A stretch of DNA of 5,741 nt from Candidatus Competibacteraceae bacterium (GTDB lineage: Bacteria; Pseudomonadota; Gammaproteobacteria; Competibacterales; Competibacteraceae). Below the pieces are notes generated by a model. The model made no database searches and was not told where the DNA came from. It saw only the letters and a list, made by a program, of their open reading frames with translations. Shown one piece after another: positions 1 through 5,465 of the stretch. The stretch is taken from NCBI GenBank assembly GCA_020445005.1, contig JAGRHM010000375.1, forward strand, positions 1-5,741. The letters run 5' to 3'. Position numbers and translations under genes: made by a program. Within the stretch, counting starts at the first letter, position 1. Each line of letters begins with the position of its first letter.

Positions 1-108
1 GCCTTGCGGGAAATGAACGAACGCATGCATACCGAGTCCACGCGCCTGGACGAGTTCGTTCGCAACCTGGGCCAGCACTTGCTGGATCCTGATCGCAAGG
101 CTCATTGA
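1..108 (+). CDS. C-terminal fragment of an unidentified protein (5' end outside window)
   Basis: Frame 1 is open from the first base and ends at TGA 106-108, giving 35 residues with no stop. The fragment is rich in charged residues (Arg, Glu, Asp, His) and ends in DPDRKAH. The stretch from MNERMHTES to LGQHLL has the spacing of a helix, perhaps the end of a coiled coil. I do not recognise a family and cannot assign a function. It converges on the Sel1 gene, whose stop lies 59 bases further on. No T-rich terminator follows; the only structure just downstream is a small GC stem (GGCGG 121-125 with CCGCC 129-133). Coding status rests on the open frame reaching the window edge, the protein-like composition and the absence of any competing gene here. 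A chance open frame of this length is possible. Confidence 0.5.
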   Translation, partial: ALREMNERMHTESTRLDEFVRNLGQHLLDPDRKAH

Positions 109-134
109 GGCATGGCGAGCGGCGGCGCCCGCCA

Positions 135-193
135 CCTGGAGCCTGAAACCTGGAGCCCGCCCCCCCTTCAGTACCGATCATTCGCCATTCGCC
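135..193. repeat. Short heptamer-type tandem repeats at the convergent gene ends
   Basis: Three 7-base units lie head to tail at 135-155: CCTGGAG, CCTGAAA, CCTGGAG. The ten-base word ACCTGGAGCC therefore occurs at 134-143 and again at 148-157. A second, unrelated 7-base unit, ATTCGCC, occurs twice in tandem at 180-193, inside the last codons of the Sel1 gene. Both have a period of seven. The space between the two converging genes holds nothing else recognisable apart from a run of seven C at 160-166. No function is claimed. Confidence 0.6.
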
Positions 194-2246
194 ACTGTTG
201 CGCCAACTGACGAGCTTCCGCCAACTCGGTTTGGCTCAACCGACTCGCTACCGAGTCCAGGGGTTGAGCCGCGCCTACATAGCCGCTGGATACCGCCAGA
301 TCCAACCAGAGATGTGCTTTGATCCAGTCAGTTTTTACGCCGCGACCGTTGCTATACAGCATCCCCAATCCGTATTGAGCCAATGATAGATGATTATTAG
401 CCGCCTTTTCGAACCAGGCGAATGCCTGCTGATCATCCTGGGGTACGCCGCGCCCCATCGCGTACAATACGCCCAGCAATAGCTGAGCCAAAGGCACATT
501 CTGTTCAGCGGCTTTACGATACCAGGCGGCTGCCTGACTCTCGTTCTTTGGCAAGCCGCCCCGGCCATCCGCATACATCAATCCCAGATTCAACTGGGCA
601 GCGGCGACCTCCTGTTCCGCCGCCTTGCGAAACCAGACCACCGCCTGCTTATCATCCGGCGGCGCTCCCCGGCCATTGGCGTAAAACACCCCCAGATTGA
701 ATTGCGATTCTGCATCGCCTTGTTCCGCGGCTTGCCGGAACCATCGCAAAGCCTGCCGTTCGTCCTGCGATACGCCAATGCCCTGCGTGTACATTTTGGC
801 TAATTGCGCCTGACTGGCGGCATGCCCCTGCTCCGCCGCCTTGCGATACCACTCCGCCGCCAGTCGCTCATTTTGTCCATCCTGTCCCTTTTCAGCATAG
901 TAAGCGCCTAATTGATATTGCGCTTCAACATGGTTCTGTTCCGCCGCTTTGCTCAGCCAGTCCAGACCGAGTCGTTCATTGCGCAACACGCCTTTTCCGG
1001 TCAAATAGCGTTCAGCCAGGCGTAGTTGGGCTTCGACATTGCCGCCCGCCGCCGCCTGCTCCATCAGTTGAATACCTTTGGTTTCATCCAGGATGACGCC
1101 GCGACCATTCAAATAACCCTCGGCCAGCTCCAGCTGCGCCAAAGGCAAATCCTGGTCAGCGGCGCGGCGAAACCAGAGCAGGGCCTGCCGTTCATCGCGG
1201 GGAACGCCGCGTCCTTCCGCATACATTCGCCCAAGGTAATATTGCGCCAGCGGAACATTGCGGTCCGCGGCCTTTTGGTACCAGCGTACGGCCTCGGCAT
1301 CGTTACGGGCGACGCCCTGGCCTTCTGCATACAAACGCCCCACATTGATTTCAGCCACTTCCAGGCCCTGTTCCGCCGCGTTGCGCATCCACCGGAAAGC
1401 CTCGCCGGTATTGGCGGTCACCCCACGACCGCTCAGATAGCGCACCGCCAGATTATACTGGGCCTCGACGTGATTCTGCTCCGCCGCCTTGCGATACCAG
1501 CGCGCCGCCTCCTCATCGCTAACGGCTGCTACGCCGCGACCCGTAGCAAACATAGCGCCAAGATTGAATTGAGCGTCTGCATGGCCTTGCTGGGCGGCTT
1601 GCTCATACCAGCGCACCGCTTCTTTATCATTACGGGAAACGCCGCGCCCGCTGGCGTAGAAGTTTCCTATTTCAAACTGGGCGATGGCATGGCCCTGTTT
1701 AGCAGCTTTGAGATACCAGTTTGCTGCTTGACTGTCATCGCGCTTCATGCCCTTGCCGGTCGCGTACTGGGCAGCCAGCACGTATTGCGCCTCGGGATTG
1801 CCGCGATCAGCGGAGCGCACCAGCCAGAATGACGCTTCCTTCTCGCTGGGCGCAATAGTCGGATCGCTGGCGTATAATATTCCCAAGTGAAACTGGGCAT
1901 CGGTATTGCCCTGCATGGCCGCTCGCCGCAACCATTCAGTAGCGGTGCGCTGATTGCGCGTGACGCCTTGCCCACGCAAATACATCAGGCCGATTATATT
2001 CTGGGCGCGAGGATCACCCTGCTTAGCCCAGACCATGTACTCCTGAAAGGCGGTCGCGTAATCACCGCGCTGGTAGGCGTCGGCAGCGGTATTCGTGGCT
2101 GCTCCAGGCGCCGCCGGTCGGGCGTCGCCATAATGCCAAACGCCTTTCTCATCCTGCCATTTGTTGACCCCTGAGTCCTGAGCAACCGCAGCCTGAACTA
2201 GGCCGCTCAGGATCGCTGCTGACCATAACAATAACGTTTTACGCAT
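168..2246 (-). CDS. Exported Sel1-repeat protein with an N-terminal DUF4124-like motif
   Basis: This encodes 692 residues. A Sec signal peptide is visible: a charged MRK start, a hydrophobic core at about 4-20, and a likely signal peptidase I site after AVA at residue 23 or the residue before. NKWQDEKGVWHYGDARP at residues 28-44 resembles DUF4124 (pattern KWxDxxGxxHYxDxxP). Residues 54-80 form a helix pair, followed by 16 Sel1 repeats at 81-658 with the pattern AQxxLGxxYxxGxGV...A.xWxxkAAeQg, and a helical tail. Sel1 repeats form alpha solenoids that hold protein complexes, so a periplasmic or envelope scaffold is the likely role; the partner is unknown. The start is firm: AGGAGG (2256-2251) lies four bases before the ATG and only this start gives the signal peptide. 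The gene diverges from the ter operon across 151 bases. Function beyond scaffolding is inference. Confidence 0.93.
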   Translation of the reverse strand: MRKTLLLWSAAILSGLVQAAVAQDSGVNKWQDEKGVWHYGDARPAAPGAATNTAADAYQRGDYATAFQEYMVWAKQGDPRAQNIIGLMYLRGQGVTRNQRTATEWLRRAAMQGNTDAQFHLGILYASDPTIAPSEKEASFWLVRSADRGNPEAQYVLAAQYATGKGMKRDDSQAANWYLKAAKQGHAIAQFEIGNFYASGRGVSRNDKEAVRWYEQAAQQGHADAQFNLGAMFATGRGVAAVSDEEAARWYRKAAEQNHVEAQYNLAVRYLSGRGVTANTGEAFRWMRNAAEQGLEVAEINVGRLYAEGQGVARNDAEAVRWYQKAADRNVPLAQYYLGRMYAEGRGVPRDERQALLWFRRAADQDLPLAQLELAEGYLNGRGVILDETKGIQLMEQAAAGGNVEAQLRLAERYLTGKGVLRNERLGLDWLSKAAEQNHVEAQYQLGAYYAEKGQDGQNERLAAEWYRKAAEQGHAASQAQLAKMYTQGIGVSQDERQALRWFRQAAEQGDAESQFNLGVFYANGRGAPPDDKQAVVWFRKAAEQEVAAAQLNLGLMYADGRGGLPKNESQAAAWYRKAAEQNVPLAQLLLGVLYAMGRGVPQDDQQAFAWFEKAANNHLSLAQYGLGMLYSNGRGVKTDWIKAHLWLDLAVSSGYVGAAQPLDSVASRLSQTELAEARQLAQQWRMANDRY
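273..2006 (-). repeat. Coding array of 16 Sel1 repeats
   Basis: Residues 81-658 of the Sel1 protein divide without gaps into 16 units: 14 of 36 residues and two of 37. The two longer units are number 5 (residues 225-261) and number 14 (550-586); each carries one extra residue just after the glycine loop. Unit 2 (117-152) and unit 11 (442-477) have lost the usual GxGV loop. At DNA level this is a 108-base periodicity, which also creates long open antisense frames that are not genes. Confidence 0.92.
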
Positions 2247-2397
2247 AACGCCTCCTAATAAATCCGAACAGGTTCCCTTGAAATTCTCGCTCTCAATCGC
2301 AATCTATGTTGAATTCCGATTTGTCATAACCGGCGTCTAAACTATAGTCCTATAAAACTTGTGTCATTATTGACTCGACCACAGCGAGGATCTTCCA
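2247..2397. promoter_or_regulatory. Divergent intergenic regulatory region between the Sel1 gene and terZ
   Basis: This 151-base stretch is more AT-rich than its coding neighbours and must hold the start signals for both genes. The rightward promoter is described separately. On the minus strand I see no good match: TTATGA and TAGATT on the reverse complement, 17 bases apart (about 2304-2332), is only a weak candidate. A short inverted repeat, GTCA (2363-2366) and TGAC (2371-2374) with a four-base spacer, lies in the probable terZ leader and could be an operator half-site pair. The word TGTCAT occurs at 2322-2327, overlapping the -35, and again at 2362-2367. No known regulator site (for example an OxyR or Fur box) is recognisable. 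Confidence 0.6.
2321..2348 (+). promoter_or_regulatory. Predicted sigma70-type promoter for the ter operon
   Basis: TTGTCA at 2321-2326 matches the -35 consensus at five of six positions. TATAGT at 2343-2348 matches the -10 consensus at five of six. The spacer is 16 bases. Transcription would begin near 2354-2356, leaving a leader of about 42 bases before the terZ ATG at 2398. The -10 lies within a perfect eight-base palindrome, ACTATAGT (2341-2348). TATAAA at 2351-2356 is an alternative -10, but its spacing to this -35 would be too long. This is the best promoter seen in the window. Confidence 0.6.
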
Positions 2398-3000
2398 ATG
2401 GGCATTAATCTACAGAAAGGCCAGCGCATCAGTCTGGATAAAGAAGCCGGGCGCGGCCTGAGCCGAGTGGTCATGGGCCTGGGCTGGGGCATGAAACAGG
2501 TCCAGAGCAAGGGTTTCCTGGGCTTTGGCGGCGGCTCCCGCCAGGAGGCCGTCGACCTGGACGCCTCCTGCCTGTTGTTCGACGCTAGCGGCAATCTGGT
2601 GGATACCGTGTGGTTTCGACAACTGGAAAGCCGTTGTGGCTCCATTCGCCACAGCGGCGATGATCGTTCCGGCGGCGGCGAGGCTGGCGCAGATAATGAG
2701 CGGATCACCATCGACCTGAGCCGGGTTCCCGCATCCGTTCAAACATTGATTTTCACGGTCAACAGTTTTAGTGGGGAGGGCTTTGCTGGTATCCCCAACG
2801 CTTTTTGTCGACTGGTGGACGATACGAGCGGCAGCGAAGTCGCCCGCTTCGATTTATCGCTGGAGGGCGGCAACCATACCGGCCTGATTATGACCAAACT
2901 GTATCGGCACAACAATGAATGGAAGATGCAAGCGATTGGCGAACAAGCCGAAGGCCGCACCTTCCATGATCTATTGCCGGCGCTCCAGCCCTACCTGTGA
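2398..3000 (+). CDS. terZ: TerZ-like TerD-family stress protein
   Basis: This 200-residue cytosolic TerD-domain protein is close to TerZ length. It opens with the family signature MGINLQKGQRISLDKEA and GLGW (27-30). TerZ-type features are the Gly-rich insert at about 38-47 (KGFLGFGGG), VDLDASC (52-58), WFRQLES and CGSIRHSGDD (72-89), NSFSGEGF with NAFCRLVD (122-141), and GRTFHDLLP near the C-terminus. Cysteines 58, 80 and 137 sit where I recall TerZ cysteines. The second acidic loop (87-101, GDDRSGGGEAGADNE) is less acidic than the GDNxTGEGxGDDE form of TerD, so calcium binding may differ. The ATG is preceded by GAGGA (2386-2390) seven bases upstream. As first gene of the operon, it directly follows the predicted promoter. 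TerZ belongs to the tellurite, phage and colicin resistance cluster; its exact biochemical role is not settled. No signal peptide is present. Confidence 0.9.
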   Translation: MGINLQKGQRISLDKEAGRGLSRVVMGLGWGMKQVQSKGFLGFGGGSRQEAVDLDASCLLFDASGNLVDTVWFRQLESRCGSIRHSGDDRSGGGEAGADNERITIDLSRVPASVQTLIFTVNSFSGEGFAGIPNAFCRLVDDTSGSEVARFDLSLEGGNHTGLIMTKLYRHNNEWKMQAIGEQAEGRTFHDLLPALQPYL

Positions 3001-3008
3001 GATTGGCC

Positions 3009-3013
3009 GGGGA
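3009..3013 (+). promoter_or_regulatory. Ribosome binding site that decides the terA start
   Basis: GGGGA lies seven bases before the ATG at 3021. The frame can also be opened from GTG 2997, which overlaps the terZ stop as GTGA, but no purine-rich site precedes that GTG. Starting at 3021 puts the family signature (MELQPGQNFSITK) at the N-terminus, as in the other TerD-domain proteins here. A second weak site, AGGA at 3015-3018, is too close to the ATG to be preferred. Confidence 0.6.
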
Positions 3014-3020
3014 CAGGATC

Positions 3021-4262
3021 ATGGAATTGCAGCCTGGTCAGAACTTCTCGATCACCAAGCATAGCCCGGCGCCTGCCGCGGTCACCATCGCCCTGAGCTG
3101 GGAACCGGCCAATACGCCGTTGACTCTGGATTCCAGCGCCTTTGCTCTGAATGCGCAAAGCAAGGTGCGCAGCGATGACGATTTCATCTTCTACAACCAG
3201 TTGACCTTGCCGGGTGGCGGCATCCAACGCGCCGAAGATGGGCGGACCTTCACTGTGACCTTTGCCAAGCTCCCGGCGGGAATTGAACGGATGGTCATTG
3301 CCCTGACCATCGACCAGGGCCAACAGCGCGGGCAATCGTTTGGCCAACTCACTCAGGTGCGCGCCGAGATTCGTGACGCGGGCAATCAGGCGACGCTGGC
3401 GGCATTCCCGCTGACGACCCGGGCGATGCCGGAAACCGCGCTGATTGTTGGCGAATTCTACTTGCGCAACGGCGAATGGAAATTCCGCGCCGTCGGCCAA
3501 GGTTTCGTTGGCGGGCTGGGGCCGCTAGCCAAGCAGTACGGCGTGGATGTCGCCGACGATGCCGAAGCCGCTCCAGCCCCGCCCGCGCCGCCTGCGCCCG
3601 CGCCGCGTCCCGCCGCCTCTTCTTCCGCGCCGTCCGCCGCTCCCGTCAAGCCCATTCGTCTGGAAAAGATCACGCTGGAGAAGAAGGGCAGCAGCATTTC
3701 TCTGGAAAAGAAAAGCCACGGTTTTGATGACCTGGTGATTAATCTGAACTGGAATCAGGGCGGCGGTAAGGGCTTCTTTGGCCGCTTGACGGGCGGCGGC
3801 AAGACCGATCTCGATCTGGGTTGCCTGTTCAAGCTACGCGATGGCCGGGCTGGCGCGGTGCAGGCGTTGGGCAACAGTTTTGGCAGCCTGCAGAACCCGC
3901 CTTATATTCAGCTCATGGGCGATGACCGTAGCGGCCAAAGCGCGCAGGGCGAATTCCTGCACATCAACGGCCGTCAGTGGGACCAACTGGATCGGGTTGT
4001 GGTCTTCGCCCTGATCTACGAAGGCGCTCCCAACTGGGCCGAAACCGATGCGGTCGTTACGATTCAGACTCCGAACCAGCCGACGCTGGAAATCCGTCTC
4101 GACAGCCATCGCAACGACCAGCGGATGTGTGCGCTGGTCATGCTCGAGAACGAAAGAGGTAACATCAAGGTCACCAAGCTCGTCGAATATTTCCTGGATC
4201 ACCGCTTCCTGGACCAGGCTTACGGTTTTGGTCTGCGCTGGGTCGCGGGATCCAAGGATTGA
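3021..4262 (+). CDS. terA: TerA-like protein: TerD domain, Ala/Pro linker and TerA C-terminal domain
   Basis: This encodes 413 residues from ATG 3021 (421 if GTG 2997 is used), slightly longer than enterobacterial TerA (about 385). Residues 1-178 form a TerD-like domain: [35 protein letters not shown] (two parts, 39-61), and GEWKFRAVGQGFVGGL (151-166). Residues 181-209 are an Ala/Pro/Ser linker. Residues 212-413 are the TerA-specific domain: ISLEKK, INLNWN (240-245), TDLDLGC (262-268), VQALGNSFGS, MGDDRSG (299-305), LIYEGAPNW (331-339), RMCALVMLEN (368-377) and the ending YGFGLRWVAGSKD. The N-terminal domain lacks the acidic loop of its relatives, so it may have lost one metal site. It lies 20 bases after terZ and 46 before terB. 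TerA is a cytosolic member of the Ter stress complex; its molecular activity is not established. Confidence 0.9.
   Translation: MELQPGQNFSITKHSPAPAAVTIALSWEPANTPLTLDSSAFALNAQSKVRSDDDFIFYNQLTLPGGGIQRAEDGRTFTVTFAKLPAGIERMVIALTIDQGQQRGQSFGQLTQVRAEIRDAGNQATLAAFPLTTRAMPETALIVGEFYLRNGEWKFRAVGQGFVGGLGPLAKQYGVDVADDAEAAPAPPAPPAPAPRPAASSSAPSAAPVKPIRLEKITLEKKGSSISLEKKSHGFDDLVINLNWNQGGGKGFFGRLTGGGKTDLDLGCLFKLRDGRAGAVQALGNSFGSLQNPPYIQLMGDDRSGQSAQGEFLHINGRQWDQLDRVVVFALIYEGAPNWAETDAVVTIQTPNQPTLEIRLDSHRNDQRMCALVMLENERGNIKVTKLVEYFLDHRFLDQAYGFGLRWVAGSKD
3555..3650 (+). other. Low-complexity Ala/Pro linker within terA
   Basis: Codons 179-210 of terA encode almost only alanine, proline and serine after two aspartates. 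The DNA is a run of GCC, CCG and GCG words that is clearly more GC-rich than its surroundings. It joins the two folded domains and is probably flexible and prone to length change between strains. It also causes spurious open frames on the other strand. Confidence 0.8.
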
Positions 4263-4269
4263 ATTCAAT
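4258..4269. repeat. 12-base perfect palindrome over the terA stop codon
   Basis: ATTGAATTCAAT is a perfect palindrome that includes the terA TGA (4260-4262). The eight-base core TTGAATTC also occurs at 2309-2316 in the divergent promoter region. It could be a protein-binding site, or chance; no T-run follows, so it is not a terminator. Confidence 0.3.
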
Positions 4270-4308
4270 TCACGTTTTCTCGAACTTCCTACACCTGGAG
4301 AAATAAAC

Positions 4309-4764
4309 ATGGCTCTTGAATGGTTGAAACAGCGATCCAGCGAGCTGGTCGCCAATATGAAAACCGAGGTCGCCAAGTTCAGGAACAAGACTTTTCTGGA
4401 GGCAACGGTCGCCGGTTGCGTCATCGTCGCCCACGCGGATGGCGTGGTAAAACCGGAAGAAAAGCAGAAAATGATCGGATTTCTGCGCACTCATGAAGCC
4501 TTATCGGTTTTCGACGTGAGCGAAGCGGTTACGATCTTCGAAAAGTACGCCAAGAATTTCGAGTTTGATTACCAGATTGGCCAGGCCAACGCCTTGCAAG
4601 CGGTCGCCAAGCTTAAGGGTAAGGATGCAGAGGCCCGCTTGATGGTGCGGGTCTGCTGCGCAGTCGGCGCTTCCGACGGTAATTTTGACAGCAATGAGCA
4701 AGCGGCCGTGCGCACGATCTGCACCGAGCTGGGGCTGAATCCCAAGGATTTCGACTTGACCTGA
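4309..4764 (+). CDS. terB: TerB tellurium resistance protein
   Basis: This encodes 151 residues, the same length as enterobacterial TerB. TerB is an all-helical, acidic cytosolic protein that binds metal ions and in the known system links TerD-type proteins to the membrane protein TerC. Visible here are the two TerB acidic motifs, [11 protein letters not shown] (41-51) and [11 protein letters not shown] (120-130), which repeat the pattern A-x-D-G-x-(V/F)-x-x-x-E, plus the typical N-terminus ALEWLKQRS. Cysteines lie at 37, 116, 117 and 138. The start is ATG 4309, with GGAG (4297-4300) eight bases upstream; the frame is open further back into terA, but that part overlaps a real gene and is not used. 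The gene follows terA by 46 bases. No terC follows it, so its membrane partner, if any, must be encoded elsewhere. Identification is confident. Confidence 0.95.
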   Translation: MALEWLKQRSSELVANMKTEVAKFRNKTFLEATVAGCVIVAHADGVVKPEEKQKMIGFLRTHEALSVFDVSEAVTIFEKYAKNFEFDYQIGQANALQAVAKLKGKDAEARLMVRVCCAVGASDGNFDSNEQAAVRTICTELGLNPKDFDLT

Positions 4765-4787
4765 ACACGCCCCGGGATCGCGTTCAG
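4761..4787 (+). other. Inverted repeat at the terB stop codon
   Basis: CTGAACACG (4761-4769) pairs with CGCGTTCAG (4779-4787) with one A-C mismatch, giving a nine-position stem around a nine-base loop that itself contains CCCGGG. The terB TGA (4762-4764) lies in the left arm. No run of T follows, so it is not a canonical rho-independent terminator. It could act as a partial attenuator or an RNA-stability or processing site between the terZAB and terDE parts of the transcript. Confidence 0.45.
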
Positions 4788-4804
4788 GAACCTTCCATCC
4801 CGGA

Positions 4805-4820
4805 TGCTGCACCCGCAGCA
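4805..4820 (+). other. Six-base-pair hairpin in the terB-terD gap
   Basis: TGCTGC (4805-4810) and GCAGCA (4815-4820) form a perfect stem closed by the tetraloop ACCC. It sits 36 bases before the terD ATG and upstream of the terD ribosome site (AGAGGA, 4843-4848), so it would not hide that site. It has no downstream T-run. The word AACGAAG is repeated just after it at 4820-4826 and 4835-4841. A role in mRNA stability is possible but not shown. Confidence 0.4.
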
Positions 4821-4856
4821 ACGAAGCAACCCGTAACGAAGAAGAGGACAAATTCC

Positions 4857-5432
4857 ATGGCTATTTCCCTCAATAAAGGCGGCCGACTCTCGCTGAACAA
4901 GGAAGCTCCAGGTCTTAGCAAAGTACTGGTCGGGCTGGGTTGGGACGCTCGCGCCACAGATGGGGCTGATTTTGACCTGGATGCCTCGGCGTTCATGCTG
5001 GGCGCTGACGGCAAGGTGCGCTCGGACGCTGATTTCATCTTCTACAACCAGTTGAAATCGTCCTGTGGCTCGGTTGAACATACCGGCGATAATCTGACTG
5101 GCGCGGGTGAGGGCGACGATGAAGTCATCAAGGTTGATCTGAATAAAGTCCCTGCCGATGTGCAAAAAATCGCCTTCACTGTCACGATTCACGAAGCCGA
5201 CCAGCGCAAGCAGAACTTTGGGCAAGTCGGCAACGCCTACATCCGGGTAGTCAACGCCGACGGCAATAGCGAAATCACCCGTTATGATCTGGCGGAAGAC
5301 GCCTCGACCGAAACGGCGATGATCTTCGGCGAGCTGTACCGGCACAGCGGCGAGTGGCGCTTTACGGCGGTCGGCCAAGGCTACGCCGGCGGCTTAAAAG
5401 CCATGTGCCACCAGTATGGAATCAATATTTAA
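4857..5432 (+). CDS. terD: TerD calcium-binding stress protein
   Basis: This encodes 191 residues, against 191-192 for enterobacterial TerD and TerE. The whole length matches the family: [27 protein letters not shown] (25-32), the first acidic motif DFDLDASAF (38-46), [10 protein letters not shown] (56-65), the second acidic loop [13 protein letters not shown] (77-89), [10 protein letters not shown] (121-130), and [17 protein letters not shown] with GEWRF and [10 protein letters not shown]. The two acidic motifs form the calcium site in studied TerD proteins. Position 83 is Ala where relatives, including the next gene, have Glu. RSDADF and IRVVN fit TerD better than TerE. It is cytosolic, with no signal peptide. 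AGAGGA (4843-4848) lies eight bases before the ATG. It follows terB after a 92-base gap where terC would be expected, and precedes a terE-like gene by 33 bases. The family call is certain; TerD rather than TerE is likely. Confidence 0.93.
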   Translation: MAISLNKGGRLSLNKEAPGLSKVLVGLGWDARATDGADFDLDASAFMLGADGKVRSDADFIFYNQLKSSCGSVEHTGDNLTGAGEGDDEVIKVDLNKVPADVQKIAFTVTIHEADQRKQNFGQVGNAYIRVVNADGNSEITRYDLAEDASTETAMIFGELYRHSGEWRFTAVGQGYAGGLKAMCHQYGINI

Positions 5433-5465
5433 GCGAGCATACTTTAAACAGCAGGAGATTGATTT

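Noticed and set aside
119..166. Terminator for the converging genes
   Set aside because: A five-pair GC stem (121-125 with 129-133) and a C-run are present, but no T-run follows in either direction.
1026..1832. 268-codon open frame on the plus strand, antisense to the Sel1 gene
   Set aside because: It mirrors the 108-base periodicity of the Sel1 repeats, has no convincing ribosome site and gives a protein with no recognisable fold. The minus-strand gene has a signal peptide and 16 clear repeats.
2997..3020. GTG start for terA overlapping the terZ stop
   Set aside because: Overlapping GTGA starts occur in operons, but there is no ribosome site before it, and the eight extra residues precede the normal family N-terminus.
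2991..3500. 169-codon minus-strand frame opposite terA
   Set aside because: It is the complement of the well-matched TerA N-terminal domain and has no independent support.
4048..4308. Upstream extension of terB into terA
   Set aside because: The frame is open, but the extra residues are the out-of-frame reading of the TerA C-terminal domain; ATG 4309 has a proper ribosome site and gives the usual TerB length of 151.
3834..4490. 218-codon minus-strand frame opposite the terA-terB junction
   Set aside because: It covers the ends of two recognised genes and has no family resemblance.
4569..5378. 269-codon open frame on the minus strand across terB and terD
   Set aside because: It spans two well-identified genes and their gap on the other strand; the open frame follows from codon bias of those genes.
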